Shown piece by piece: positions 31,499-45,600 of a DNA stretch of 64,000 nucleotides. Below the pieces are notes generated by a model. It made no database searches and was not told the origin of the DNA. It was given only the letters and a program-made list of their open reading frames with translations. The position numbers and the translations under genes are program-made. The first letter of the stretch is position 1, and each line of letters begins with the position of its first letter. Where the stretch lies: the NCBI RefSeq assembly GCF_037893015.1, contig NC_133661.1, positions 246,151,503 through 246,215,502 on the forward strand. The letters run 5' to 3'. This DNA comes from Macrotis lagotis (Eukaryota > Chordata > Mammalia > Peramelemorphia > Peramelidae).

Positions 31499-31577
31499 AT
31501 GTCGGAGTCGCCGCTCACCGCCGGCCTGGGGGTGCAAGCCGGAGCCGGAGCCGGGGACTGTCCGGCCCCCGCCGCAG
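31499..31577 (+). CDS. TMED8: TMED8 coding exon 1
   Basis: ATG at 31499, in a CpG island; encodes [13 protein letters not shown] and an Ala/Gly-rich stretch; donor CCGCAG|GTACGT, phase 1 out. The start is the first ATG in a frame that is open upstream. Confidence 0.8.
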
Positions 31578-33335
31578 GTACGTGCCCGGAAAGCCGAGCC
31601 CCCCGCGGCTCCCCTCGCCCTCCCCCGCTGGGCACTGATCACATGCAGCCGCGGGCGCGGCGGCCCCCCGGCCCCCCCCGGGCCGCGCCTCCGCGGTGAC
31701 CCCTGACCTCGGGGTGCCCACCGCCCCTCCGGCCCTGCCCCGGGCCTCCCCTGCGGTGGCCCCCGCCGGGCCAGGTCCGGGATGGGTTTTTTGTGATCCG
31801 TTACATTTTGGATTTCTGCACTTAGAGTAACAATCCGAGTAGCCGTAGGCCTTGCTGCACCGACCGGGGACCCCGGGGCACAGAAATGAAAACCCATCAG
31901 AGCAGGCGGGGCATGGGCTCCAACCTCTGCATCTTCACAGACCGAAAATTTACATGACTTGCCCAGGTCTGCTCTCCATAACGTCCGAGGCCAGAGAATC
32001 CAGGTCTTCCGGGGGTCATTTTGGGGCATCTATACATTTAACACCGTAGTCCTGCATCTACATCTGGGGTTCTCTCTCCCCTCCTCCTCCTCCCCCTCCC
32101 CCCGTCAGGCCAGCGTCCAGCTGCCCTTCACACACCCCACCCTCCCAACCGCAGCCCTCCAGCTCTTGTCCTTGGACCCCCGGCCAGTAGCTACTCCCTT
32201 CCCTGCTTGCCTCTGCTCCTATGACCTTGCCCTAGCTCATGGACTCTTCCCTGGCTCCTGATTTATCAGAGAAGATTCCAAATACTACCCTCTTTTTCCT
32301 CATCACCCTTCCCACTCCCCTAAAAAAGGTGGGATCATTGTGCCAATTTTCAGGAAATAAAATAAGTGTTTTATCAAGATAAGTATTAATCTATTTTTTG
32401 ACATTAAGGTTTGAAATAGTCTGTCATATCGAAACTGTCAATACTACAAAAGGCTACCAATTTGGCCACCTGGAAGACCCACGATATCATTTATAAATGT
32501 TACATAATTTCCCTTTGGCTAGAGCTAGGTATCCCTAGAGATTCCCATTTGTTTCCTCTATTACACCCCCCCTCCCCCATTTCCCCAAAGGGTGAGGGAA
32601 AAGAACCTTGCAATTTTTTCCCATGGCTTTTTGGTGGAAGCTTAAAATGCCTTAGCATTTGCCTCTGAATAGTTTAACTTGGCTTCCGGCTGGATCTTCC
32701 TTTCTCAGATTTTTCCCAGGCTGCTCGCTACAGGGAATACTCTAGGGAGTGTATCTACGCCCCCTTTGAAACACATTCCCATTTCCTCCTACCTCCCCCA
32801 TTATTGAACCCAATCAGAATGGTTGCATGATTTTCTCACCTTCATTCAGCAATTTATGTTTAGGAACAAAGGCTGTGGATAATGGGAATGATCCAAAGCT
32901 GAAATTTGGCACGCCACAATTAGCAATATAATTTAGGGGCAAGAGATTCAAGAAATGAGTGCAATACAGAGTTGGCTTTGTTTACCAAGCAGATAATATA
33001 TTTCTTGGTTTGGAGTTAAGGAGATGAAGGTCCCTACCATGTTGGGTAGGACCCTTGTAGAGGAGGAAGACATGGACAAGAATAGCATGATATTGACAGC
33101 CATTTTTGGTTTGGGTTAATGATGCTAACTGGCATTTCTATAGTGCCTACATTTATTATCTTATTTCATCTTCATTTCAATACTGTAGGGAAAGGCACTA
33201 CAAATAGAATTATACTTGTTTTACAGTTAAGGAATCTGAGACTGGGAAAGGTTAAAAGACTTAACCATGGTCACATAGTATTAGAGCCAGAAACAGCTTT
33301 TTGAAACCCATCTCTCAATTGTGTCTTTGGAAGGG

Positions 33336-33368
<33 letters not shown>

Positions 33369-36300
33369 TGAGAATATGTGTGTAAATATATGTGTCTATA
33401 CAAATATATGTATATGTATATTATACTTATGTATATGTAAATGAAATCACATAGCCATTGAAGTATGATGGGATAATTTATAATAATGGTTAGTCAACAA
33501 ATACATGTTCATTATTATGTTAATGAAGTGAGAGAATTTGGAAACAGTATATAATCCCTTCCCCCAAGGAACTTATAATTTATTTGGAGAGACAAAATGA
33601 ATATATTTGAAACTAAAACAAACACTATGGGGGATTATATAGTTAAGGTTTTCAATATGCTTCAGTATTTAAGATGGACCTTGAACTGAATCTTGTAGGA
33701 TAGATAGGGTTTAAATAAAAGGAAACAAGAAATTTCATGAAACATTTTTAGAACAGGAAAGAAACCTTAAAAATCACTCAGTTCTAACTCCTTAATTTAT
33801 AGTTGAGGAAATTGAGACCCTTTGCTAGATTTAAATAACTTGTTCACCATTACACATCTGGTTGATATGAAACAACATGGTACAGAGGAAAGAAAACCGA
33901 ATTTGGATTCAGGGTATCTGGATTCAAATTCTGACTTTCTTATTTTATTACCCACGTGATCATGGAAAAGTGATTTAACAGCTCTTGACCTCATTTTCTT
34001 GATCTGTAAAATGAGGTATTTAACTAGCTGATTTTAGCTCTCCTGACCCCTAACCTGAAACTCTTTCAACTCTGTCTCTTAATGATGAAAATGTTATGTG
34101 AAAGCCGGTATGACAAAGGATGTGCAAAATGAACTAGAACTAACAAGACTGAAGTCAGCTTGACTTAGAAGGCTTTTGTGGTGAAGACCTAATGGTGATG
34201 GTGGAAATAAAGAGTGATTACTCAGGTTAGACTGTATATAATAAAAATGACAGTACCACCTAAATTAATTTACTTACCCAATTACATATTGGACTTTAGA
34301 AAAATTACTTTGAGATCTACGGGAAAAAAGTATCTGGATTTGCAGGTATATTTTCTATAACAAAGTAACAAGCTTCTCAAAGACAGAGAATGAAAAAAAA
34401 TTAAGAGAGAATCAATATCCAGTAGTACTAGTTCTCAGATAACTACAAAGCATAGAAATCATCAAAACTATTTGATAATGACTAAAGTATAGGAAGCACC
34501 ACAGATTAGGTACACAAGACAGAGAAGCAAATGAACCTGGTAATATTCAGACAAAAGATGGCAAAAACTGGGGTAATGACTCTTAACAATTGCTGGAATA
34601 ACTGGAAAGAGATCTGGCAGAAATTAGGTTTAGACCAGCATTCATTTACCCCTTTGAACTGCAAATGAATACATGACCTTGATGGCAAAGGTCAACTCAT
34701 TTAAACATTAGAGGAAAAAGGAGGAAATAACCTTTTGCAACTTTGGATACCGAAAGAATTCATGACTAAACAAGGATTAAAGAATCATATAGAAGGTAAA
34801 ATGGATAATTTTGATAACATAACATTGAAAAGTTTTTATACAAAAAAATTAATGAATATACAAAGTGGTTAAGTCAGGAAAATATTTGTAGCAAGTTTTT
34901 TTGATAAATGTTGATGACCAAGATAACATAAATAACTGATTAGAATTTATAAATACAAAAACCATTTTCCAGTTGATAAATGGTCAAGAGATACCAACAA
35001 GTAATTTTTAAAGGAAGAAATTCAAGCTATCAACAGCTACATAAAAAATGCTCCAAAAGTACTAACAATTAGAGAAGTAAAACTTAAAGCAGTTTTGAGG
35101 TTCCCAATAGATTGGCAAAGAAGACAAAAATTGGAAAAATGGCACGTTGGAGGGGCTTGGGAAACTATAACTTGGGAAAGATATGTTGTCATTTTCACTT
35201 GTGCCTTCATAAACCCACTTGAGGTTTTCTTGGTAAAGCTATGGTGAGCTTTGCTCTTTCCTTCTCTAGCTCTTTTTGCAACTGAGCAAACTGAGGCAAA
35301 TAGTTTTAAATGACTTGCCCAATATTACACTACCTTGAGACCAGGTTTAAACTCATATTTTCCTGACTCCAGGATTGGTGTTCTATTCACTGTGCCATCT
35401 AGTTGCCCTTGGGGAAAATAAACACATCAATCATAGCTAGTAGAGCTATGACTAGTCATTTTGGAAATCCATTTGGAACTAACCAATTCATTGTATTAAT
35501 GATGTAGCATATTTACCCACCTATCTTCCAATAAAGGAATAATAGACTTGAAGTGCAGAATGAGAGAAACATTTTGTGGAAATGGCACATTTGTGGATTT
35601 ATGTTTCTTAATTATGCTTATTTATTATAAAGATTGTAATTTTCCATTCTTCATTTATGGGGGGTTTATATGGGGGAGCGAAGGGAACTAGCAGTAGTTG
35701 CCAAAGCAAAAGCAGGTTATTCAAAGCATTTTTTAAACATGTACAAAACAGAAGGAAGTTTAGAGATGATATTGAGAAGAGTTTTGAAATTCAAGTAACA
35801 TGTTATACTCACTTTTTAAAAAAAAAGTTGTAAGTAATTTTGGTTTCACAAAAATTTTTTCATTTTCATTTTTTGTTAATTTGGGATAAATTTTTTTATG
35901 AAATGGAGGGATAAATATAAAAATTTTGATTTAATTTAAGATTTGAGAACATAAAGAAAGTGGTGAGTCAAAGATCATTCCGAGATTTTGAGCCTGGCTT
36001 ATTGGGAACATGCTGATGCCTTTGATTTGAATAACTAACTTGTCCCTTATTTAACCCTTTTAATGTTCAAGATAAACAGATGGCATCTGTATGACTAAGC
36101 TTTTCACAGCCATACCTATAAAGAGTAAATTTCTGAAAGATTTCCAGTTGGGGGGCAGCTAGGTGGCACAGTGGATAAAGCACCTGCCCTGGAGTCAGGA
36201 TTACCTGGGTTCAAATCTGGTCTCAAACACTTAATAACTACCTAGCTGTGTGGCCTTGGGCAAGCCACTTAACCCCATTTGCCTTGCAAAAACCTTAAAA

Positions 36301-36844
36301 AAAAAGATTTCTAGTTGAATAGAAGGATTGCAATCGGAATATCCAAGGATGTGCTTCGGGTTAGGATGAAAGCATGTTGTAGGATATGCTGGGATACTGG
36401 ACTTAGCTCTGTCACACTATGGTAGTCATAAGTATAAGAGGAACTCATCTAGTCAAATTCTCCTTTCATCTTTCCTTAGAGAATAACAACACATGAGCAA
36501 CAACCCTAAAAGAATGAGACTTAGTAAAAATTCTATTTTACTGTCCCAAAGGAGAATAAGCAGTAAGAAATAATGTGTGTGTGTGTGTGTGTATAACATC
36601 TCTCTCTCTCTCTCTCTCTCTGTACATAAATATATATATATATTATAAATATATATATATAGTTTATCTATTTACTATATCTATGTATTTTATTTTTTTT
36701 AATTTTCCAAACTATATGTAAAGGTAGTTTTCAGCAATCATTTTTGTAAGATTTTGAATTTTCTCCTTTCCTTCCCCCTTTCCCCTGACTGAACACACGC
36801 TAATATTATTTATATAATAAAAAACTATTTTAAACATATGTATG

Positions 36845-36889
<45 letters not shown>

Positions 36890-37530
36890 GTGTATAGCTG
36901 TTTTTAGCAAAGGAATTCAGTTTTCAGTGTACTTAAAACCATTCCAGATAACTGGTTCACTTTTAAAACTGCTTGAAGCATACCTTTTAGAGAGTTGCAT
37001 GTTTATTATTAACTAAAGGCTTGGTAAGAAACCCAACTAGGAGCTACTTCAGTTATCAAAATGTACTTGTATTTAATATGATTGTTTTTTAATAACCTCA
37101 TCTGCTTGGAGGCATATGAGTTCTTCAGTTCCCAAAAGAGCAAGTTGCTTTTCAGAAAGTAAAATACTTGGTTCAAGTGTTGCATCATTTGTCTTAATTT
37201 AGGGGATCTTTATAGACACCTAGGGAAGAAATTCTGCAGTAGAGCACACTGACACTTTGATAGTTGTCTGTTTTGTACTTAATATGAACACTTAAAACTC
37301 TTAGAATTGATTTAGAATAGAATTGATACAGTCATTCATGGTTCTGAAATAATACAGTATGCAGTTGGTATACAAGCAATATTTCTTTTGTCTTCTAATT
37401 TCCTGCTATAGTTTTGTCTTACATGATACAGTTTTTCATCCATCAATGAACATTTAATAAACACTTAATATATGTTGAGCAATGAGATACAATGACAAAA
37501 TTACTCTTAACAGGGGAGACAAGCTATACA

Positions 37531-37575
<45 letters not shown>

Positions 37576-39638
37576 AATTATGTAAAATGAGTACCAGGGA
37601 ATTTGGGGGGGAGAAAACAGATTAGGCCTGGCTGAAATCAGCTTTACCTAGGACTTGTTTTGGTTGTTTTGCACAGTATCTCATAAATAGCAAGCACTTA
37701 AGTACTTATTGATTAACATTTTTACTTGCCAGGGCAGTAATGTGATCATTGTCTCAGTGATATTGTTGTTCCCCCTTTGATCTTTTTTTAATTTTTTTTT
37801 TTTAGGTTTTTGCAAGGGAAATGGGGTTAAGTGGCTTGCCCAAGGCCACACAGCTAGGTAATTATTAAGTGTTTGAGACCAGATTTGAACCCAGGTACTC
37901 CTGACTCCAGGGCCGGTGCTGGTGCTTTATCCACTGGGCCACCTAGCCGCCCCCCCCTTTGATCTCAAAAAAAGACTAATGACATCATTAGATGATGTAT
38001 TGACTTGAGCAATTCATGGATTTAAGCAGGGAAGAACTGCACAAAGTGCACTCAACTCTCCTCCAGAATCATTGGAGTCCAGTGGCAACTCAGAAGTCAA
38101 GATAATTGGTGATGGCCTAGAAGCTGTCTCAGTGAAAAGAAACACTGGAAGATAGAGAAGACCTGGGAATTTTCATTCTAACTAGCATTATGATATTGGG
38201 CATTTCATTTCATTTCTCTCAGCCTCTAGTTTCTCCACCTATAACATAACATCAGATGGTTTCTCATGCCTCTTTCAAGCCTAAAACTTCTGTAATTTTA
38301 TAATATTAGTATCAAGGATCCCAGACCAGGAATCTGAAACCTAGCTATCTTAGATGTCCTACTCAGGAGTTTTGAAAGATTGCTCTTAAGACTTAGTTGT
38401 AAAATAGATTTTGACGATATTTTGCGTAAATATTTCCCATCTGTAAACCTAACTAATATTACCGAGTCCTCCAAATCTAAAAAGATGGGATAATCCAAGA
38501 GTGCAGATGTCATTTTCTAGCATTATGGAGTTCTGTGGGAAATCTTCTGAAAAATCTTGATCTCTAATAGTAAAATAATTAGCTTTCTTGTCCCCCCCCC
38601 TTTTTTTTGAGAAAGTATGGGGTATAAACTAAATAGAAATCTACAGCAATATAAGAAAATCTTAAGGCTTCTAATAGATTGTCTGGAAAAAAGAACTCTG
38701 ATTTTAAAAGTTGTATTAGATTTAACTTTGGGCTTTTTAAAATTTAACTTTTCTTACTTGACTATGCTCAGTTTTGTTTTATGAATCATAAATTGTGCAT
38801 TTAATCTTGGACTTTTTTTTCCCTTCCTCCCATATCCTATTTGGCTTCCATTCCTCTATATCATGTTTGCCGAATTTCAAAGACTTCTGAGTTGGACGGT
38901 ATTGCAGAGGTCATCTGGCCAGACTTGAACCTAACCAGTCTCAAATCTGAACAGAAGTTTGCTTCACAAATTTTAGTGCTTTTATCAGCTATGGTATACT
39001 TTTATCAGTACATCTTGCTTTTTCTTCTTTGATTTTTTAATTTCCTAAAATCAACCATTTAAAAAATCTGGAGTCATATAATTGTCTCCTTCTTTATAGC
39101 AGGACTGCATTTTTCCTCCCTTCTTATATTTCTGAATATAGAACTATATCTCTTCTAATCTACTTTCATCATTTACTGCTCTTCTGAATCTAATTAGTAA
39201 TATTATTCATAGTTCCTACTCATATCACTTAGTTTAAAAATAATCAAGAGAATTCTTTTTAACTTAAAAATTATTTGTAGCCATTTTATCAGTTTTTCAG
39301 AAATATTTTATTCCTAATTCTAAAAATATTTATGTACATATTAGTATGTAATGATACAGTGAAGATCATGATGATGATATCCTTATAAGTATTCTGTCTT
39401 TTGACTCACTAGAAAATGACCTTTTCTTAAATATTTCTTTCTTAGATACATTTTTATGTTCTAAAGATCAGTACTTAATCCACTTTCAAAATATCTTTGG
39501 GGGGCGGCTAGGTGGCGCAGCGGAGGGGATGGCTGGGTGGTTCAGTGGATAGAGCACCGTCCTGGAGTCAGGAGTACTTGAGTTCAAATTCTGCTTGTGT
39601 GGCCTGGGCAAGCCACTTAACTTTGTCTTGCAAAAAAC

Positions 39639-39689
<51 letters not shown>

Positions 39690-42600
39690 CTTTGGGTGGT
39701 GGTGGGAATTTGGTGGTGGTCTGGGCACCAGCCCTGAAGTCAGGACAACCTACATTCAGATCAGGCCTAGACATGTGACACTTGCCAGCTGTATGACCTT
39801 GGATAAGTCACTTAACTTTAATTCAAAAAAAGTCATATCCTTGGGATAGCTGATTTTGTATTATCTTTTATTGCTGATCCCCTCCACTTTTAAAATGATT
39901 TTTCTGTATAAAGAAATAGCCTTTATAAAATTATAGATAATATTCAAAGCAAGATGATGACTAAGCAAGTCTAAGTATTGGAAAAAACCTGAAGGAATGA
40001 TTGAAGAATTGCTGATTTTGAGGAAATCATGGATGAAGAACAATAAAGATGCAAGAAGACTACGATTAGACAGATTTTTTTTAGTGGTAAAAAATGAATT
40101 TCAGTAACTTATAGATATGTTAGAATTTTCCTTGAAGGTGAGGGATATGAGTCTTAATATTTCTTTTCTCTGTTTTCCAAGTGCTTAGTCATATTCAGTC
40201 AATGAATAGTTTGAATAAATGAATGAATACAATCTAGTGTCATAGAATTATAATTATTAGATTCAAAGAGGATTTTCTGAACCATTAGTCTATTTTATCC
40301 ATATTCTACCCTTTCTTTGGCTGGTCTTGTATTATACATATTTGGAATTTCCTTGCTTTCCAGTAATAGTTCATTCTTGATTTATAGTATGCCTGAGTTA
40401 GATAGTAGTTCTTGTCACCCAAATGTGTTTTTATTTTAGAACGATTGGATTTGAATAACTTGAAAATTTTATGTGTTTATCCTTCCAAGGTAAAATATCC
40501 TTGCTTTGAATATCTTGAGGAAAAAGAGAACTTGTTAACCACCCCCCCCCCCCCCAGCAAATCTGTTAGATAATTATCATGGTGCTTCCTGACTATCTTC
40601 TGTTGAATATTCAATTATTTTCTTTTGTTTCTTTGCCTGCTTAGAAAATGAGGATCCAGACCACAGAACCAGTAATATTGCTTCCCCAGTGATGACTGCC
40701 TCTGATCAGGAGTCTTCATCCTCACTTGGCAGGTAGGAAGAGCAGCTCTTTGAGATAAACAGATCCCAGAACTCCTTCTTGCTTTAGGACTAAAAGTGAG
40801 GAAGAGAGTAGGAGCCCTCAGGAAAAGAGAAGTAAGAACAAGGAATAGGGGCCGTTCTGTCCTACTTAGTTCATCTGTCCTGAATTTTGTTTTGTAGGTT
40901 GTGTTACCTATTTTTAAGCTTCTAGTTTTCTCATTAAACTTTATTAAAGAAATCAGACTCACTGGACGTTTTAGCATAGTTTCAGATGAGAGGCAGCTTG
41001 TTGTATTGGAGAGAGTGCTAGACTCAGAATCAGTAATACTTGGGTTCAAGTCCCATCTTAGAATCATATTGGCTTTATGACTGTGTGCATGTCACCTGGT
41101 ATCTCTGAGTCTCAGTTTGCTTGACTATAATATGGGGCTACAATAAGTCCTTATATCATAGGGTTGTAATGAGAAACAATTAAGTTTATGATCATCATCG
41201 CATACTGTGTACCCAAGATTGTGTTGGTTACAAAGTCAAACAAAACAGACCTACCCCTCAAGAAGCTTATATTCAACCAGGGAAAATGGCACATAACATT
41301 TAAATTATATCACAGTAAAACCAAAGGTAATTGGGATAGGCAGTGTAGTGCCTGGAGTGAGTGATGATCTGGAAAGACCCTGTTAAGAAACAGCATTTAG
41401 ACAGAGCTTTGAAGGGAACTAAGAATTCGAAGTGGAGGAAGTGCCTTTCCAGGTCTGGGAACTAGCTTGTTCAAAGGCAGAGAGAGAGAGAAGATAGGAC
41501 ATATAGTCTCTTTGGAACAGCAAATTGATCAGTTTGTCCAGAACTTAAAGCACATGAAGAGGAGGTTAGGCTGGAGCCAGACCATGAAAGGATTTGAAAA
41601 ATATAAATGTCAGCTTGAATAAAATAGAATAGAAGTCTCAAACTACATTTATATAAAAATGTTTGAGTTTTGTTTTTGAATAGACATCTTAACAAAGGCA
41701 TCTTTCTTAAGGGATATTCAAATTTTGTGAAAATATTATTACTCTTACCCTTAAGATAGATGTTTCTCAATTTGTTTCTTCTCTGTTCCTTCTTCCTCAC
41801 TATTACTGACTTAGATTTCCTACATCACAGATAGATAGCAGGGAGGATAGGTGTAGAGAGGGGCTGAGGACATGTGAGTATTCTTTGCTGTTTCACTAAA
41901 AGCCCATAGACCACAGTTTGTATAGCCAGGCATCCTAGTTCACAATACTGTGTTATTGTAATCTCCCTGCCCATCATCTAAAGATATGAACAAGGAAGTC
42001 TCAGAAAGACTTAGTCTACCATGAATTATCATCTGATTGTTTGTTATTCAGTCATTTGAATCATGTCCTGCTTTTCATGACCTCATTTGGAGTTTGATAA
42101 TATCTATAAAGTACCTTGATACCTTCAAATGATATATAAATATAAATTATAATTACAATAAATGAGTATTTATATATTTACATAGCTTATATAATAACCC
42201 TGTGATTGAGGGAAGTGCAAGTTTATTATCCCTACTAAACTGTTTTCAGAACTGAGGCTTTAGAGGTAAAATGACTTGCTCAGTGTGACACAACTATAGG
42301 GTCATAGTTTAAAGTCCCATTTTCTGAATCCAAGTCCTATGTTTCTTTCACACAACCAAGTTATTCAAGTAGGTTGGGAATTTTTTCCTCTTACACCTAT
42401 GTGTAATTTCTTCTCTTTCTAGCACTCTCTAAGGGAAAAGTCCTCTCTTTTCCAGAATTTAGAATGCTAATTATGAACAGCAAGGTGGCAACACAATGGA
42501 TAGAGTATTGGACCTTGAATCAGGAAGGATGTGAGTTAAAATCCAGCCCCTTACTGCTGTGGAACCCTAGGCAAATCACTTAATCTCTGTGCCTCAGTTT

Positions 42601-45600
42601 CCTCTTTTGTAAAATGGAGATAGAATTAGCACATATTTCCCAGTTGTTGTGAAGATGAAAGAAGATAATTTTGTAAGTGCTTTGCAAAATCTTGAAAATG
42701 ATGTATAGCTGCTATTATTCTTAAAGACTTTTTAATAATTTAAAATTTTTAGGTTATTGAATATAACAAACACTTTAGAAGATACAACCTTTTAAAGACT
42801 TGGAAGTTTTATTATATAATAACTCATATTTCTTTACTGTCTTAAAGAATACAAAGAATTTTCTTAACAATGCAAGTCAAATAGTACAAGTATTATTTCT
42901 TTTATAGTACTTTTTCTTTTTTTTGGCAAGGCAGTGGGGTTAAGTGACTTGCTCAAGGTCACACAGAGCTGAGCCTGGATTTGAATTCAGGTCTTCCTGA
43001 CTCCAGGGCTGGTGCTCTATCCACTGTGCCACCTAGCTGCCCCTTAAGTGCTTTTTCTGCTATAATAGTTACAGAATAGGAACAGCTATCAGTTTCCTTA
43101 ATTTCCTTCCCTATTCTTTTCTCTACTCCATAGTCATAGAATCATAGGATTTAGAGGTGGGAGATCATTTAACAAAATCCCCTCATTTTACAAATTTCAG
43201 AACATGTTGATTTGATAGAGCTTCTTTCACAGAACTTTTTTCTTTTTAATATTAAATATACTTATCTTAGGAGAAGAAAATGGGCAGTCTTAGATAAGAA
43301 GGCATTTGGGTTTGTTTTTAAAATCCATCACATGGTAAGAGCTAAAGTTTAATAATTATTTTACATTTTTGTCAAAATGAAAATTTTTTTAATACCACTG
43401 ACATCTCTAGGGAGACAAACTGAATGCTTCCCTTTCCTCCTACCATCAAATATACTTTTTTGATCTTACCTTTTCCAAGTCAGTGGAAAGTAAGAGGACT
43501 GAAATGAGCATTTTTCTCTTATTGGTTTATCATATGCAATGAGAAATTTTCAACTTAATTTACTTCCACTCCTCCACCCCAAATCCTTTGGAGAATAAAA
43601 GACTGTTATGAATAGTAATGAAATGCAGCAGGTCACTACATTTCTATGGAAAGGCATTTAGATGGTAGGGTGAGTTCAGATCTGACCTCAGAGACTAGCT
43701 GTGTGACCCCTAGGCTTAACCCTGTTTGCCTCAGTTTCTCATCTGTGAAATCATCTGGAGAAGGAAATGGCAAACCACTCCTATGTCTTTGCCAAAGACT
43801 ACCCAAATAGGGTCATAAACAGTCAGACACGACTGAACAACAATAGCATGAAAAAATGCTAAAGGCAAAGAAAGAAAAAAAGACTGTTTAAAAAAACAAA
43901 ACACGGGGGTGGCTAGGTGGTTCAGTGGATAGAGCACTGGCCCTGGAGTTAGGAATACCTGAGTTCAAAACCAGGCCCAGACACTTAATAATTACCTAGC
44001 TGTGTGGCCTTGGACAAGCCACTTAACTCCATTACCTTGCAAAAACCCTAAAAAACAAAAAATAGTATGCAATTGAATTCAGGAAAAATATCCTGATTTA
44101 GGAACTGAAGTTAGTCTAGAGAAGAGAGTGGGAAGAAATCTGGATAACTTTCTTAAGGTACTGGAAAGGTTATCCAGAAACAATGGATAAATATTGTCGA
44201 GGGGCAGATTCAGGTTTAATTTAAGAAAAAAACTTACACTCTATTAATTAGATCTATCTAGAAGTGGTATGGGCTCTCTCAGGAGCCTACCCCTCACCAG
44301 AACATCTAAAAAAATAACACAACTGGGTGACTGTGCATTGGGGATGTGCTATAAAGGGATTCTTTTTTGTTGTTTTTGTTTTTTGTTTGTATCCATTGTG
44401 CCACTTAGATGCCCATGGAGAGAGATTCTTGTTTAGGTATGGATTGGACTAGATTGCCTCTGAGGGCCTTTCCAAACCTAGGTTTCTGTGATTGATAGAA
44501 AAAAATATTGTTCTTTTTCCTTAACAAGGAAAAATATATAATATTTAATAGTAATATGTAATATATAATATGTATTACTATATAACATTTAGTTTCATGT
44601 GGAGCAACTCAGTAACCCTATACATCTTATTTACTTTTTTTTAAAACGCTGTAAACCCCAGGGAATGCTTTTAACTAGCTAAAGAAATGGTAATGAGGGC
44701 ACATTGTAATAAGTATTGGATATATAGTCAGAGAAAGCAGACTACAAATGCCAACTCTTCCACCTGAGTGACCTTGAGTGATTTACTTGACTTCCTTTGG
44801 TTTCAATTTCCTAATCAGTGAAATGAGTGAGTTGAACTAGATGAACTTTGCAGCTCTCCAACTATAAACCGGTGATGACTATGTATGTCCATGTTTCTTT
44901 TAGATAGACCTATACAAGCCAACTCATTTTCTCTGGGATAGATTGAAATCTTCCTCCAATGTCTTATAGTGGAGCCTCATAGTGATAGGGAGGGGGCCTC
45001 AGCAAATTCTTCAAGGTTATACCATTGACATATGCAAATGTTGACAAATTCTACCAATTGGAAAAGGTTTCAAAAGTAAGGGCTATTGATAGTGGAATGA
45101 AGAAGCTAATAATAATGGTGTATATAGCCTAGCAACTCTCAAAGGTAATGTACCAAGTAGTCAAGGGGTTTATGAACACATCAGTTAATGGAATATCCAG
45201 GGTAATAAAACAATAGATCCTGGAAATATTTAAAATAGAACTAAAGTAAGTTAAATGTTGCAAATTCATTTTCCTTTTCTAAGGATTTGAGGGATATCAA
45301 ACTGAAGGACTTATCTACATTTTAAAATGTAGGGATTTTTTAAAAAATGATTTAAGAGGCATCATATGTTTTTTGCAGTCTTTTTTTTAATGGTAAAAGA
45401 AAGTGATGAAAGACTTTGCCCCCACAAGTATATTTCTTTGTTAAATCAGTTTTGAATGAATTTTGTTTTTATAAATGCCTGTTCTGATTTGTATTAGATC
45501 AAATGGCTCCTATCCATGTCATTTGTGTAGTGGAACAATTTCGATTCCTTCTCTTCTTTCTTATTTATCATATGTAGAGGTGATTGGCATGGATTATAGG

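Larger units (their letters stand above)
31578..40644 (+). other. TMED8: TMED8 intron 1 (9.1 kb)
   Basis: Contains SINEs, MIRs, an L1 ORF2 piece and several microsatellites. About 31790-33110 and 38000-39480 show no repeat or gene that I recognise. Confidence 0.7.

Noticed and set aside
31085..32029. 314-codon minus-strand frame across the promoter and TMED8 exon 1
   Set aside because: It lies in the CpG island, where stops are rare. The composition is Gly/Arg/Pro low complexity, and it overlaps the divergent promoter.
33336..33367. Regularly spaced repeats as a CRISPR-like array
   Set aside because: All such tracts in the window are simple microsatellites or scattered SINEs; no repeat-spacer pattern exists.
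39512..39849. Open frames with Cys-Val repeats
   Set aside because: They are translations of a (TG)n microsatellite inside a SINE.
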